64,000 nt of DNA from Halomonas urumqiensis (GCF_003028575.1 NZ_PYUD01000006.1:1-64000); one strand, 5' to 3'. Positions 16,269-26,359 are shown, counted from the first letter of the stretch. Translations and numbers: made by a program. Notes: a model not told the origin generated them from the sequence alone.

Positions 16269-17456
16269 ATGGAGTTCGATTTTGCCACGCCTATCGAGCG
16301 TCGCCACCCCAAGGGGCACGGGGCGCCCGCCGACTGGGCATCGCAGAAGTGGCACCGCTACGCTGACGACGTACTACCACTGTGGGTTGCCGATATGGAT
16401 TTCGCCTCCCCGCCAACGGTGGTCGACGCCTTGCAGGCTCGCGTCGCACATGGGGTGTTCGGTTACGGGCTGGTGCCCGATTCGCTACGGCACAGGCTCT
16501 GCGAATGGAGTGCGCGGCATTATGACTGGCCCATCGACCCCGAATGGCAGCTGTGGCTCCCCGGGGTGGTGCCGGCCATTCACCTGGCAAGCCTGGCACT
16601 GACCGAGCCGGGCGACGGTGTGTTGACGATCACCCCCATCTATCCCCCTTTTCTCAAGGTGGCCGAGCGCACCGGGCGGCTTGCCCAGCAGGCGGCGATG
16701 GCGCCGCCAGTCGCCCCCGGCGAACCCTGGCGACTGGATATCGACGCCCTTGAGGCGGCGATCACCCCGCGCACACGCCTGCTGCTGTGGTGCCATCCGC
16801 ATAATCCCACCGGGCGGGTGTGGCGCGAAGACGAGCTCGCCGGGCTTGCCGCGCTGGTCGAACGCCATGACCTGTATGTGGTCTCCGACGAGCTGCACTG
16901 TGATTTGCTGCTCGAACGCGACGCTCGGCATCGGCCACTTGCCGCGGCATTTCCCGCTCTTGCCGCTCGCACCATCACGCTTTGGGCACCTTCCAAGACC
17001 TTCAACCTGGCGGGGCTGACCACGGCCTGTGCGGTGATCCCCGATGCTGACCTGCGTGCCCGATATGCCGCCGTGGTCAAGGGGTTGCAGCCGGATGGCA
17101 ATGTGCTGGGGCTGGTGGCGGCCGAGGCGGCCTATGCACACGGTGAGCCCTGGCGACTGGCGTTGCTCGAAGTGCTCAGGGGCCATCGCCAGCGCTTGGT
17201 CGAGCGGGTAGCGCAGTGGCCGGGGGTGACCATGAGCGAGCCGCAATCCACGTACCTGGCCTGGCTCGACCTGCGCCAGGCACCGAGGCTCGCCGGCCAC
17301 CACGCGCCTGAAATCATGCTGCGCGAGCAAGCCGGTGTGGCGTTGTCCGGTGGCGGCGACTTCGGCGCGCCGGGATTTGCCAGGCTCAACTTCGGTACCA
17401 CCGAACATCAGCTGGAGGCCGCGCTGGCCCGCCTCGACGGGGTGCTGGCATCATGA
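16269..17456 (+). CDS. PatB/MalY-type PLP-dependent C-S lyase
   Basis: The 395-residue fold-type I PLP enzyme has PLWVADMDFASPPTVVDALQ near the N-terminus, HNPTGRVW, SDELHCDLLLE (cofactor Asp) and APSKTFNLAGLTT with the Schiff-base Lys. These are MalY/PatB signatures, so the expected reaction is beta-elimination of cystathionine or cysteine conjugates to a thiol, pyruvate and ammonia. AGGAG lies 7 nt before ATG 16269. It is divergent from a hypothetical gene and convergent with cnoX. Confidence 0.9.
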   Translation: MEFDFATPIERRHPKGHGAPADWASQKWHRYADDVLPLWVADMDFASPPTVVDALQARVAHGVFGYGLVPDSLRHRLCEWSARHYDWPIDPEWQLWLPGVVPAIHLASLALTEPGDGVLTITPIYPPFLKVAERTGRLAQQAAMAPPVAPGEPWRLDIDALEAAITPRTRLLLWCHPHNPTGRVWREDELAGLAALVERHDLYVVSDELHCDLLLERDARHRPLAAAFPALAARTITLWAPSKTFNLAGLTTACAVIPDADLRARYAAVVKGLQPDGNVLGLVAAEAAYAHGEPWRLALLEVLRGHRQRLVERVAQWPGVTMSEPQSTYLAWLDLRQAPRLAGHHAPEIMLREQAGVALSGGGDFGAPGFARLNFGTTEHQLEAALARLDGVLAS

Positions 17457-17477
17457 ATCCTGACATCTGACCCATGG

Positions 17478-17498
17478 CCGCCACCTTAGCGGTGGCGG
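17478..17498. terminator. Hairpin between convergent genes
   Basis: CCGCCACC (17478-17485) pairs with GGTGGCGG (17491-17498) around a 5-nt loop between the lyase stop and the cnoX stop. There is no T-run, so termination is probable by position only. Confidence 0.45.
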
Positions 17499-17517
17499 GG
17501 ATGGCGCAAGTAGCGGC

Positions 17518-18453
17518 TCAGTACAGCAGGGCGAACAGCTTGCGGCGGTAGGTCACGGTCAACGGATGATCGGCACCCAGGGCATCGAACACGCGCAGCA
17601 GGGTCTTGCGAGCCGCATCGTCGCCATAGGCACGATCGCGCTTCATCAGGCCGAGCAGCGCTTCCAGGCCTGCCTCATAATCGCCATCGGCGACCCGGCG
17701 CAGGGCACGCTTGAAGTGCGCTTCACTGTCGTCGCGCTCGCTCAGGGCGGCAAGTTCCTCGTGACTGGGAGCCTCTTCGCCGAACTCGATGCTGGCGCGA
17801 ACACCCCGCGCCGCCGGCGCATCGCGGTCCTCGGGGGGCAGGTTGTCGAGCAGCGTGCGGGCCTCAGCCGCGTTGCCCTGTGCCACCAGCGCACGAGCCA
17901 ATGCCACCTGATAGGGGATATGCTCGGGATTCTGCTGAACGAGCTCCTCGTAGAGAGTACGAGCCGTGGTGGGATCGCCCGCTTCCAGCGCCTCGGCGGC
18001 CTGATCCTCCAGGCTCGCCGGTGCATCTTCGGGGGCCGGGAAGTAGCGTTCCAGCCATTCGCGGATCTGCTTCTCGGGCAGTGCCCCCTGGAAATGATCG
18101 ACCAGGCCGCCCTGGCTGATGAGCTTGACGTCGGGCACCGAGCGCACGCCGAGCTGGGCGGCAATCTCCTGATTGTCATCGATGTTGAGCTTGGCGAGGA
18201 TGAAGGCACCCTGATACTCGATGGTCAGCTTCTCGAGTATCGGCATCAGGTTCTTGCACGGCTCGCACCACGGCGCCCAGCAGTCCAGCAGCACGGGGAC
18301 CTGCATCGAAAACTCGAGGATCTGCTGGATGTTGTCGCGACCGACATCGATGATCAGCTCGGCACCCTGGCTGTTATCAGCGGTGGCCGGTGCCTCTTGA
18401 GTGGCGGGTTCGCCGGTGAGTGGTTCGCCGGTGCGGGGGTCGACAATCGGCAT
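17518..18453 (-). CDS. cnoX: Co-chaperone / thioredoxin-TPR protein (CnoX-like)
   Basis: The 311-residue protein has a thioredoxin domain (about residues 30-140: VLLDCWAPWCEPCKNLMPIL) followed by tetratricopeptide repeats, the architecture of CnoX (YbbN). CnoX holds unfolded, oxidised clients and passes them to GroEL and DnaK. E. coli CnoX has lost the CxxC motif, whereas this one has a full CEPC, so it may also act as a reductase as described for alphaproteobacterial CnoX. ATG 18453 has AAGG at suitable spacing; 48 open codons upstream look non-coding. Confidence 0.92.
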   Translation of the reverse strand: MPIVDPRTGEPLTGEPATQEAPATADNSQGAELIIDVGRDNIQQILEFSMQVPVLLDCWAPWCEPCKNLMPILEKLTIEYQGAFILAKLNIDDNQEIAAQLGVRSVPDVKLISQGGLVDHFQGALPEKQIREWLERYFPAPEDAPASLEDQAAEALEAGDPTTARTLYEELVQQNPEHIPYQVALARALVAQGNAAEARTLLDNLPPEDRDAPAARGVRASIEFGEEAPSHEELAALSERDDSEAHFKRALRRVADGDYEAGLEALLGLMKRDRAYGDDAARKTLLRVFDALGADHPLTVTYRRKLFALLY

Positions 18454-18530
18454 GATCGGAGGCCTTCTAGGCAATGAGTTTGTCGTGAATATGTGGGCCA
18501 AGCCCAGCCGATTCAAGGGGAGGGGCGAAG

Positions 18531-19301
18531 ATGAGGCGATTGATGCGTCTGCTGAGCGGGCTTGCCCTGGTGCTTGCCCTGTTGCTGGCCGGGCCAATGT
18601 GGATGCTGGCTACCGAGCAGGTAACGCTGCGCGGCAGCTGGGCCTCGGCGGGGCGTGAGCCGGCAGGGCTGGCGCCGGATGCCAGTGATAGCCCGGAGGC
18701 GGTGGTGCAGGTGATGGCCGCACGCACCTGGGGCTGGCGTGGTGCCTTCGGCGTGCATACCTGGATCGCCACCCGCGAGGTGGATGCCGAGAGCTATCGA
18801 ATGCATCATGTGTTGAGCTGGCGGCGCCCCGCGTTGGTGACCCAGCTTACGCCGACCCCTGACCGGGCCTGGTATGGCAACCCGCCGACGCTGCTGGCCG
18901 ACTATCGAGGAGAAGCTGCCGAGGCGTTGATTCCCGAAATCGAACGGGCCGTCGCGGCCTATCCCGCGGCCGCCACCTATCGCGCCTGGCCCGGCCCCAA
19001 CAGCAATACCTTCACTGCCTGGGTCATTCGCCAGGTGGATGGGCTGGAGGCAACGTTGCCGGTTACCGCCATCGGCAAGGATTACCTCTTCACCGGCCTT
19101 GTCGCCCCAACGCCGGGTGGTGGAGGGGTGACGGCCTCGCTGGGGGGGCTGGTAGGCCTGACCGTGGGGCGAGCCGAAGGCCTCGAGATCAACCTGCTGG
19201 GGCTCTCGCTGGGTGTTGACGTGCAGCGCCCCGCATTGAAACTGCCCGGGGTGGGGCGCCTTGGCATGGCGCCAAGGATCAGCGGGCAGGGAGGCGAGTA
19301 G
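18531..19301 (+). CDS. DUF3750 family protein
   Basis: The 256-residue protein has a single N-terminal membrane or signal segment (LLSGLALVLALLLAGPMWML) and then the DUF3750 pattern: VQVMAARTWGWRGAFGVHTW, YRAWPGPNSNTFTAWVIRQV and LPVTAIGKDYL. The Cys-free, Asn-rich core resembles a periplasmic enzyme, but no activity is known. AGGGGAG lies 8 nt upstream. It is divergent from cnoX. Confidence 0.87.
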   Translation: MRRLMRLLSGLALVLALLLAGPMWMLATEQVTLRGSWASAGREPAGLAPDASDSPEAVVQVMAARTWGWRGAFGVHTWIATREVDAESYRMHHVLSWRRPALVTQLTPTPDRAWYGNPPTLLADYRGEAAEALIPEIERAVAAYPAAATYRAWPGPNSNTFTAWVIRQVDGLEATLPVTAIGKDYLFTGLVAPTPGGGGVTASLGGLVGLTVGRAEGLEINLLGLSLGVDVQRPALKLPGVGRLGMAPRISGQGGE

Positions 19302-19488
19302 TCATGTTCGATGCGTGGGTCAGACACCATCCACTCCCGGGCGTGATGTCTCCGGAATCGAAACATGTGGCCTCCGACTGGCCCGGCCCGTGCTTGAATG
19401 CCATGGGTCGCATCACGATGCTGAACTCCATGTGGTTCATGTGATTGAATCATAAAAGTTTTTATTGATTGGAGAGTGCCACTCCACC

Positions 19489-20526
19489 ATGACCCATGTC
19501 GTCGAAGTGCCGGCACTGTCCGTGGGCTTCGTGTTACTGCACCGCTTCACGCTGCTGCCCTTTGCAGCCTTCGTCGACTGCCTGCGCCTGGCCGCTGACG
19601 AGGGGGACCGTTCACGGCAACTGCGCTGCCACTGGACATTCATGACCCGTGATGGCCAGGCGGCACTCTCCAGTTGCGGGGCTGCCATCACGCCTTGCGA
19701 AGCCTTTCGCGACCCTCTGGAGTTCGACTACATCGTGGTGATCGGCGGCGTTCAGGATCAGCGTGAGCGGACGGATACCTCGGCGCTTGGCTACCTGCGC
19801 GAGGCGCAGGCGGCCCAGGTGCCTCTGGTGGGGCTGTGCACCGGTGCCTTCGCGCTCATCCAGGCTGGCGTGATGGCCGGACGGCGCTGCTGTGTGAGTT
19901 GGTACCACCACGCCGAGTTGGTGCGGCGCTTCCCGGGTGTCGAACCGGTGGCCGACCGCCTGTTCATCGATGAGGGTGATCTGCTCACCTGCGCGGGCGG
20001 CGCAGCGTCTGCGGATCTGGCCGCCTACCTGGTCGAGCGGCACCTGGGCAAGGCCTGGGCCATGAAGAGCCTGCATATCATGCTGCTCGACGAGGCTCGA
20101 CCGGGGCATCACCCACAGCCCCAGCCGGTGGTGTTCGGCAAGATCGAGGATCGGCTGGTGCGGCGCGCCATCGCCTTGCTCGAGCAGCACCTGGGCGAGG
20201 CGGTTTCCATGGAGGCGTTGGCGGGGCGCGTCGGCACCTCGCGTCGAAACCTGGAGCGCCGCTTCCGTGAGACGTTGGGCGTGAGCCCCCAGAAGTTCGC
20301 GCGTGATCTGCGCCTGCATTATGGTCAGTGGCTGTTGCACTACACCGGCAGCAGTGTCACCGAGATCGCCGAGCTCTGTGGTTTTGCTGATGCCGCTCAC
20401 TTTTCGCGCCACTTCCGCAGTGCCTTCGGTGTCTCCCCCTCCGCGATGCGCAAGCGCGCCGGAGAGCCGGGAAGCGTCCAGGTAGACCCCTTCTTCCTGC
20501 ATATTGAGGGGCGCCCGGTGCTCTGA
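19489..20526 (+). CDS. GlxA-family AraC-type regulator, probably of sarcosine catabolism
   Basis: The 345-residue protein combines a DJ-1/PfpI-like N-terminal sensor domain ([33 protein letters not shown] with the nucleophile-elbow Cys) and a C-terminal AraC domain with two helix-turn-helix units ([20 protein letters not shown] and [20 protein letters not shown]). Regulators of this build (GbdR, SouR in Pseudomonas) control glycine-betaine and sarcosine use. It is placed 290 bp upstream of soxB on the same strand, which supports sarcosine or dimethylglycine as effector. ATG 19489 is preferred over TTG 19465. Confidence 0.88.
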   Translation: MTHVVEVPALSVGFVLLHRFTLLPFAAFVDCLRLAADEGDRSRQLRCHWTFMTRDGQAALSSCGAAITPCEAFRDPLEFDYIVVIGGVQDQRERTDTSALGYLREAQAAQVPLVGLCTGAFALIQAGVMAGRRCCVSWYHHAELVRRFPGVEPVADRLFIDEGDLLTCAGGAASADLAAYLVERHLGKAWAMKSLHIMLLDEARPGHHPQPQPVVFGKIEDRLVRRAIALLEQHLGEAVSMEALAGRVGTSRRNLERRFRETLGVSPQKFARDLRLHYGQWLLHYTGSSVTEIAELCGFADAAHFSRHFRSAFGVSPSAMRKRAGEPGSVQVDPFFLHIEGRPVL

Positions 20527-20816
20527 CATACGGCATCCGTGCAAACCCGAACGTTCATCCCTCTCCTGTACCACGTCGCTTACCCTGCATGATGGCATGT
20601 GAGTGGGGCCATGGTGCGTGCCCCGTTCAGGAAAGCTGTCGCATCCGTTCAATCTTTTCAGGTATCGGTTCGCTTTCAATCAGGGGTGAGCCAGCGGGTG
20701 CCCGTGCCCGCTGCCGACAGTATGAAACGGTCCTTCGATACCCGGTGTGCCGCCGTCATCGCCGATGCGATCAGCGCGACGTCCCTCGCCTGAATCCATC
20801 TGTCAGGAGAACTCCC
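20527..20816 (+). promoter_or_regulatory. Upstream region of the sox operon
   Basis: This is 290 bp without a gene. A direct repeat TTCAATC occurs at 20648-20654 and 20675-20681, 27 bp apart (start to start). Spaced direct half-sites of this kind are what AraC-type regulators bind. I see no clear sigma-70 promoter. The regulator assignment is inference from position. Confidence 0.35.
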
Positions 20817-22067
20817 ATGCAACGCTATTCAGGCTTCGGGCTGGCCAAGCACGCGCTGAGCCACCACGAGAACTGGGAACGCCAATGGCGTAATCCCACG
20901 CCCAGGAAGCAGTACGACGCGATCATCGTCGGCGGTGGCGGCCATGGCCTGGCCACCGCCTACTACCTGGCCAAGGAGCACGGCATCACTAACGTGGCCG
21001 TGGTCGAGAAGGGCTGGCTGGGCGGCGGCAATACGGCGCGCAATACGACGATTGTGCGCTCCAACTATCTATGGGACGAGTCCGCCGCGCTCTATGAACA
21101 CGCGATGAAGCTGTGGGAAGGGCTGTCGCAGGATATCAACTACAACGTGATGTTCTCCCAGCGCGGCGTGATGAACCTGGGGCACACGTTGCAGGACATG
21201 CGTGACATCCAGCGCCGGGTCAACGCCAACCGCCTCAATGGCATCGACAGCGAGGTGATTACCCCCGAGCAGATCCAGCAGATCGTGCCGATCATGGACT
21301 GCTCCAGGAATACCCGCTATCCAGTGCTTGGCGCTTCCTGGCAGCCGCGAGCCGGCGTGGCGCGCCACGACGCCGTGGCCTGGGGCTATGCTCGCGCCGC
21401 CGATGCGCTGGGGGTCGACCTGCTGCAGAACACCGAGGTCACCGGCTTCAAGATCCGTGATGGCCGTGTGCATGGCGTGCACACCAACCGCGGCGATATC
21501 GAGGCGAAGACCGTGGGCTGCGTGGCGGCGGGTAACTCGGGTGTGCTGGCGAAGATGGCCGGCTTCCGGCTGCCGCTGGAGTCCCACCCCTTGCAGGCAT
21601 TGGTCTCCGAGCCGCTCAAGCCTGTGCTGGATACCGTGGTGATGTCCAACCATGTGCACGGCTACATCAGCCAGACCGACAAGGGCGACCTGGTGATCGG
21701 CGCCGGCATCGACGGCTACAACGGCTACGGTCAGCGCGGCAGCTATCCCACTGTGGAGCACACCCTGCAGGCCATCGTCGAGCTGTTCCCGATCTTCTCG
21801 CGGGTGCGCATGAACCGCCAGTGGGGCGGCATCGTCGACACCTGCCCGGATGCCTGTCCGATCCTCTCGAAGACACCAGTGAAGGAGCTGTTCTTCAACT
21901 GTGGCTGGGGCACCGGCGGGTTCAAGGCGACCCCCGGGTCGGGCCATGTATTCGCCTGGACCCTGGCCAAGGGCCAGACCCATCCGCTCGCGGCTCCGTT
22001 CTCCATCGACCGTTTCCACACCGGGGCGCTGGTCGACGAACACGGCGCCGCCGGCGTCGCGCATTAA
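20817..22067 (+). CDS. soxB: Sarcosine oxidase subunit beta
   Basis: The 416-residue flavoprotein has the dinucleotide-binding motif [20 protein letters not shown] at residues 35-54 and [19 protein letters not shown], typical of SoxB. His184 in [13 protein letters not shown] lies where the family links FMN covalently. It oxidises sarcosine to glycine within the SoxBDAG complex, and the released one-carbon unit is transferred to tetrahydrofolate. AGGAGA lies 7 nt before ATG 20817. A structured repeat separates it from soxD. Confidence 0.97.
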   Translation: MQRYSGFGLAKHALSHHENWERQWRNPTPRKQYDAIIVGGGGHGLATAYYLAKEHGITNVAVVEKGWLGGGNTARNTTIVRSNYLWDESAALYEHAMKLWEGLSQDINYNVMFSQRGVMNLGHTLQDMRDIQRRVNANRLNGIDSEVITPEQIQQIVPIMDCSRNTRYPVLGASWQPRAGVARHDAVAWGYARAADALGVDLLQNTEVTGFKIRDGRVHGVHTNRGDIEAKTVGCVAAGNSGVLAKMAGFRLPLESHPLQALVSEPLKPVLDTVVMSNHVHGYISQTDKGDLVIGAGIDGYNGYGQRGSYPTVEHTLQAIVELFPIFSRVRMNRQWGGIVDTCPDACPILSKTPVKELFFNCGWGTGGFKATPGSGHVFAWTLAKGQTHPLAAPFSIDRFHTGALVDEHGAAGVAH

Positions 22068-22092
22068 GCGTTCATTTCTACGCGTTCGTCGA

Positions 22093-22205
22093 GATGAGCG
22101 CCGGGGACGAGGCGCAGCGAGGGTCTTTTGCCAGGGAAGGCAAAAGTAGCGCCCATGGAAGGGTTCACAGCGCCCTCGCGAGGCTTGTCGCCGGGAAAGC
22201 TCATC
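22093..22205 (+). repeat. Interspersed hairpin element, copy A
   Basis: This 113-bp element lies between soxB and soxD, inside the operon. Outer arms GATGAGC/GCTCATC (22093-22099 with 22199-22205), inner arms GCGAGGG/CCCTCGC, and an apical hairpin CTTTTGCC/GGCAAAAG can pair. Three other copies occur at 49198, 50730 (minus) and 61031. A frame beginning TTG at 22128 remains open through the element. Confidence 0.85.
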
Positions 22206-22245
22206 CTGTATCGGGTTGTGAAAGACGCTCCAAGGGAGACCAACC

Positions 22246-22620
22246 ATGTTCCATATCTACTGCCCCTACTGCGAGGAGCACCGCGAGGAAGAGGAGTTCC
22301 ACCCCAAGGGCCAGGCGCATATCGCCCGCCCTGAGGACCCCGAGGCTTGTTCCGACGAGCAGTGGGGTGACTACCTGTTCTTCCGTGACAACCCACGCGG
22401 TATCCACCACGAGCTGTGGGTACACGCCGTCGGCTGTCGCAAGTTCTTCAACATCACGCGCAACACCGTGAGCTACGAGATCCTCGAGACCTACAAGATG
22501 GGTGAGGCGCCACGCTTCACCGCCGAGCATCCCGAGGGCAGGCCCGCCGAGACGGTGGCTGCCGAGAGAACCGCCGCTGGGGCTGACAAGGTCGAGCGTC
22601 AGCAAGGAGCCAAGGCATGA
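22246..22620 (+). CDS. soxD: Sarcosine oxidase subunit delta
   Basis: The 124-residue subunit carries the zinc site of the complex: Cys6 and Cys9 in YCPYCEEH, and His60 and Cys64 in VHAVGCRKF. Length is slightly above the usual 90-110 because of a charged C-terminal tail. GGGAG precedes ATG 22246, and its stop overlaps the soxA start (ATGA at 22617-22620). Confidence 0.96.
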   Translation: MFHIYCPYCEEHREEEEFHPKGQAHIARPEDPEACSDEQWGDYLFFRDNPRGIHHELWVHAVGCRKFFNITRNTVSYEILETYKMGEAPRFTAEHPEGRPAETVAAERTAAGADKVERQQGAKA

Positions 22621-25600
22621 GCCAGTCGCTGAAACAACCGAATCGTCTCCATGAGGGCGGGCGTATCGATCGTTCCCATACCCTGAGCTTCACCTTCAAC
22701 GGCACGCGGTACCAGGGCCATGCCGGCGACACCCTGGCCTCGGCGCTGCTGTCCAACGGGGTGGATATCGTCAACCGCAGCTTCAAGTACTCGCGCCCGC
22801 GCGGCATCGTCGCTGCTGGCGCCGAGGAGCCCAATGCGCTGGTCCAGCTGGGCAGCAGCGAGGCCGCCCAGGTACCCAACGTGCGCGCCACCCAGCAGGC
22901 GCTGTTCGAAGGCCTCACCGCGCAAAGTACCAATGGCTGGCCCAACGTGCAGCGCGACGCCATGAGCCTGATCGGCAAGCTGGGTGGGCGCTTCATGCCG
23001 CCGGGCTTCTACTACAAGACCTTCATGGCACCCGCTTCCATGTGGATGACCTACGAGAAATACATCCGCAAGGGGGCGGGCCTCGGCCGCAGCCCCATGG
23101 AACGCGATCCCGATCACTACGATCACCTCCACCAGCACTGCGATCTGCTGGTGATCGGTGCCGGGCCGGCTGGCCTGATGGCGGGCTTGACCGCCGCGCG
23201 CAGCGGGGCCCGGGTGATCCTCTGCGACGAACAGGAAGAAATGGGCGGTTCGCTGCTCGATAGCCGTGAACTGCTCGACCACCAGCCCGCCTACCGCTGG
23301 GCGGAGCGCGTGATCGACGAGCTGGGCCGGCTCGACAACGTCACCCTGCTGCCCCGCACCACCGCCAACGGTTACCACGACCACCACTTCGTCACCCTGC
23401 ATGAACGGCGCACCGAACATCTTGGCGAGACCGCGCCACTGGTCGATGGCGTTCGCCCCGCACGTTCGCGCATGCATCGCGTGCGCGCCGGGCAGGTGTT
23501 GCTGGCCACCGGTGCCCACGAGCGGCCACTGGTGTACGGCAACAACGATGTGCCGGGCAACCTGATCGCCGGTGCCGTTTCCACCTATATCCGCCGCTAT
23601 GGGGTGGTGCCGGGCGAGAAGCTGGTGCTCTCCACCACCAACGACCATGGCTACCGTGCCGCCCTGGACTGGATCGACGCTGGCCGCGAGGTGGTGGCCA
23701 TCGTCGATGCGCGCCGCAACCCGGACGGCGACCTGGTGGCCGAGGCACGTGCTCGAGGTATTCGCATCATCGACGGTGCAGCGGTGCTGGAGGCGAGGGG
23801 AGAGAAGCGGGTGAGCGGCGCCCGCGTGGCCGCCATCGATGTCGCGGCGTTCAAGGTCGCGGGCCAAGCCGAGACCCTGGCGTGCGACACCATTGCAAGC
23901 TCCGGTGGCTACAGCCCGGTGATCCACCTGGCTTCCCACACCGGCGCGCGGCCGTCCTGGGACGACGAGCTCCTCGGTTTCGTGCCGAGCCTGGTGAAGG
24001 GCGTGCATGCCGCCGGCAGCGCGCGTGGCGTCCATGGCCTGGCGGAAGGTCTTGCCGATGGCACGGCCAAGGCGTGCGAGGCGCTCGCTGCGCTTGGCAA
24101 GTCCGCCGATGCCATCGCGCTGCCCCAGGTCGATGCCCGTTACGAGAGCACGGCCTGCGCGCTGTACCAGGTGCCCCACGAGAAACCGACGCTGCGGGCA
24201 CCCAAGCAGTTCGTCGACCTGCAGAACGATGTCACCGCGGCGGCCATTGAGTTGGCGACGCGCGAGGGCTTCGAGTCCATCGAGCACGTCAAGCGCTACA
24301 CCGCCATGGGCTTCGGCACCGACCAGGGCAAGCTCGGCAACATCAACGGCATGGCCATCGCCGCTCGCTGCCTGGGCAAGTCAATTCCCGAAGTGGGCAC
24401 CACGGTGTTCCGTCCCAACTACACGCCGGTGACGTTTGGCGCCATTGCCGGTCGTCATTGCCGCGAGCTGTTCGAGCCCAAGCGCTATACCGCACTGCAC
24501 CAGTGGCATGTGGAGCACGGCGCCGAGTTCGAGGATGTCGGCCAGTGGAAACGCCCCTGGTATTTTCCACAAGTACGCCCACAAGTACGCCCCGACGCCA
24601 CCAACGGCGAGCGCGAGAGTATGGCGGAGGCGGTGGCCCGCGAGTGCCTGGCGGTGCGCGAGAAGGTCGGCATCCTCGATGCTTCCACACTCGGCAAGAT
24701 CGATATCCAGGGCCCGGATGCCCGCGAGTTCCTGGGCCGCATCTACACCAACAAGTGGGCCAAGCTGGCCGTCGGCCGCGCCCGCTACGGATTGATGTGC
24801 AAGGACGATGGCATGCTGATGGACGATGGCACCACCAGTTGCCTTGCCGAGAATCACTTCCTGATGACCACCACCACCGGTGGTGCCGCCGGGGTGATGG
24901 AGTGGCTGGAGCTTTGGCACCAGACCGAATGGCCGGAACTGGACGTCACCTTCACTTCGGTGACCGACCACTGGGCCACCATGACGGTGACCGGCCCCGA
25001 GGCGCGCAAGCTGCTCGCCGAGATCACCGACATCGACCTCGACCGCGACGCCTTCCAGTTCATGGACTGGCGCCAGGGCAAGGTGGCGGGGGTGCCGGTG
25101 CGGGTGTTCCGCATCTCCTTCACCGGCGAGCTGGCCTACGAGATCAACGTCCAGGCCAACTACGCCATGCATGTCTGGAAGACCCTTTTCGAGCACGGCG
25201 ACAAGTACGGCCTGACGCCCTACGGCACGGAGACGATGCACGTCCTGCGCGCCGAGAAGGGCTTCATCATCGCCGGGCAGGACACCGACGGCTCGGTGAC
25301 CCCGGAGGATCTGGGCATGCAGTGGGCCGTCGGCTACGACAAGCCGTTCCCGTGGGTGGGCAAGCGGGCGCTCTCGCGCTCCGACACCCGCCGGGTCGAC
25401 CGCAAGCAGCTGGTGGGCCTCAAGCCCAAGGACCCGAAGGTGGTGCTGAAGGAGGGCGCCCAGATCGTCCTCGATCCGGATCACGCCATTCCCATGCCCA
25501 TGGTGGGCCATGTGACCTCGAGCTACTACAGCCCGACGCTGGAGAGCGGTTTCGCCCTCGCCGTGGTCAAGGGCGGCCATTCGCGCATGGGGGAAACCGT

Positions 25601-25691
25601 CTACCTGCCCATGGCCGACGGCAAGACTCACGCCGCTGAAATCGTCAGCACGATCTTTGTGGATCCAAAGGGAGCGCGCCAGAATGTCTGA
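22617..25691 (+). CDS. soxA: Sarcosine oxidase subunit alpha
   Basis: The 1024-residue subunit has an N-terminal 2Fe-2S-like fold without its cysteines (residues 20-100), an NAD-binding core starting with LLVIGAGPAGLMAG (177-190), the hinge GNLIAGAVSTYIRRYG, and a C-terminal GcvT-like aminomethyltransferase domain (from about 620) that binds tetrahydrofolate, ending with VGHVTSSYYSPTLESGFALA. It takes the imine product of SoxB and forms methylene-tetrahydrofolate. A perfect 12-bp tandem duplication at 24568-24591 duplicates PQVR in the interdomain linker. Confidence 0.97.
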   Translation: MSQSLKQPNRLHEGGRIDRSHTLSFTFNGTRYQGHAGDTLASALLSNGVDIVNRSFKYSRPRGIVAAGAEEPNALVQLGSSEAAQVPNVRATQQALFEGLTAQSTNGWPNVQRDAMSLIGKLGGRFMPPGFYYKTFMAPASMWMTYEKYIRKGAGLGRSPMERDPDHYDHLHQHCDLLVIGAGPAGLMAGLTAARSGARVILCDEQEEMGGSLLDSRELLDHQPAYRWAERVIDELGRLDNVTLLPRTTANGYHDHHFVTLHERRTEHLGETAPLVDGVRPARSRMHRVRAGQVLLATGAHERPLVYGNNDVPGNLIAGAVSTYIRRYGVVPGEKLVLSTTNDHGYRAALDWIDAGREVVAIVDARRNPDGDLVAEARARGIRIIDGAAVLEARGEKRVSGARVAAIDVAAFKVAGQAETLACDTIASSGGYSPVIHLASHTGARPSWDDELLGFVPSLVKGVHAAGSARGVHGLAEGLADGTAKACEALAALGKSADAIALPQVDARYESTACALYQVPHEKPTLRAPKQFVDLQNDVTAAAIELATREGFESIEHVKRYTAMGFGTDQGKLGNINGMAIAARCLGKSIPEVGTTVFRPNYTPVTFGAIAGRHCRELFEPKRYTALHQWHVEHGAEFEDVGQWKRPWYFPQVRPQVRPDATNGERESMAEAVARECLAVREKVGILDASTLGKIDIQGPDAREFLGRIYTNKWAKLAVGRARYGLMCKDDGMLMDDGTTSCLAENHFLMTTTTGGAAGVMEWLELWHQTEWPELDVTFTSVTDHWATMTVTGPEARKLLAEITDIDLDRDAFQFMDWRQGKVAGVPVRVFRISFTGELAYEINVQANYAMHVWKTLFEHGDKYGLTPYGTETMHVLRAEKGFIIAGQDTDGSVTPEDLGMQWAVGYDKPFPWVGKRALSRSDTRRVDRKQLVGLKPKDPKVVLKEGAQIVLDPDHAIPMPMVGHVTSSYYSPTLESGFALAVVKGGHSRMGETVYLPMADGKTHAAEIVSTIFVDPKGARQNV

Positions 25692-26352
25692 GCAAACCGC
25701 AAGCTGGTTCAACGTCTACAACGTGCGCCCTGAGACCGAGGTGCCGACGGAGTCCCCGCTGGCCTGGTCCTGCCACCATAGTGGCCGCCCGAGTGTCAGC
25801 GAGAAGAGCCGCGTGGTGCTGCGCGAGCGCGCGATGCTCGGCCATCTGATCCTGCGTGGCGGTGCCATTATGCTCGACGAGGCGGTACGCGAGGTGCTGG
25901 GGTTCGGCCTGCCGGGGCGCCCCAACACCCTGACTCGGGACGAGAGCGGCGAACGCTCTATCCAGTGGTTGTCGCCCGACGAGTGGCTCGTGATCGTGCC
26001 CGGCGGCGAGGAGTTCGATCTGGAAGGCAAGCTGCGCGAGGCCCTGGGCGATGCACACGATTCCTCGGACAACCACTACGCCATCGTCAATGTCAGCGGC
26101 GGCCAGACACTGCTCGAGCTCGAGGGCGAGTGTGCCCGTGAGCTGTTGATGAAGTCGACGCCCTATGACGTCCACCCCGATGCCTTCCCGGTGGGCAAGG
26201 GGGTCACCACGATATTCGCCAAGGCCAGCCTGATCCTGCGTCGTCCCACCGAGGATCGCTGGGAACTGGTGCTGCGCAGAAGCTTCGCCGACTACCTCTA
26301 TCGCTGGATTCTGGACGCCGGCAGGGAGTACGCCATCGGCGTCGATGCCTGA
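25684..26352 (+). CDS. soxG: Sarcosine oxidase subunit gamma
   Basis: The 222-residue protein follows the SoxG pattern (MLGHLILRGGA, GRPNTLTRDESGERSIQWLSPDEWLV at about residues 80-105, VNVSGGQTLLELEG). SoxG is GcvT-like in fold and packs against SoxA. Its ATG overlaps the soxA stop by 8 bp. No folate genes (purU, glyA) follow, unlike in many pseudomonads; the operon ends against the tRNA array. Confidence 0.95.
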   Translation: MSEQTASWFNVYNVRPETEVPTESPLAWSCHHSGRPSVSEKSRVVLRERAMLGHLILRGGAIMLDEAVREVLGFGLPGRPNTLTRDESGERSIQWLSPDEWLVIVPGGEEFDLEGKLREALGDAHDSSDNHYAIVNVSGGQTLLELEGECARELLMKSTPYDVHPDAFPVGKGVTTIFAKASLILRRPTEDRWELVLRRSFADYLYRWILDAGREYAIGVDA

Positions 26353-26359
26353 CGAGCAT

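Noticed and set aside
22599..24287. 562-codon minus-strand frame
   Set aside because: Antisense shadow of soxA with low-complexity composition.
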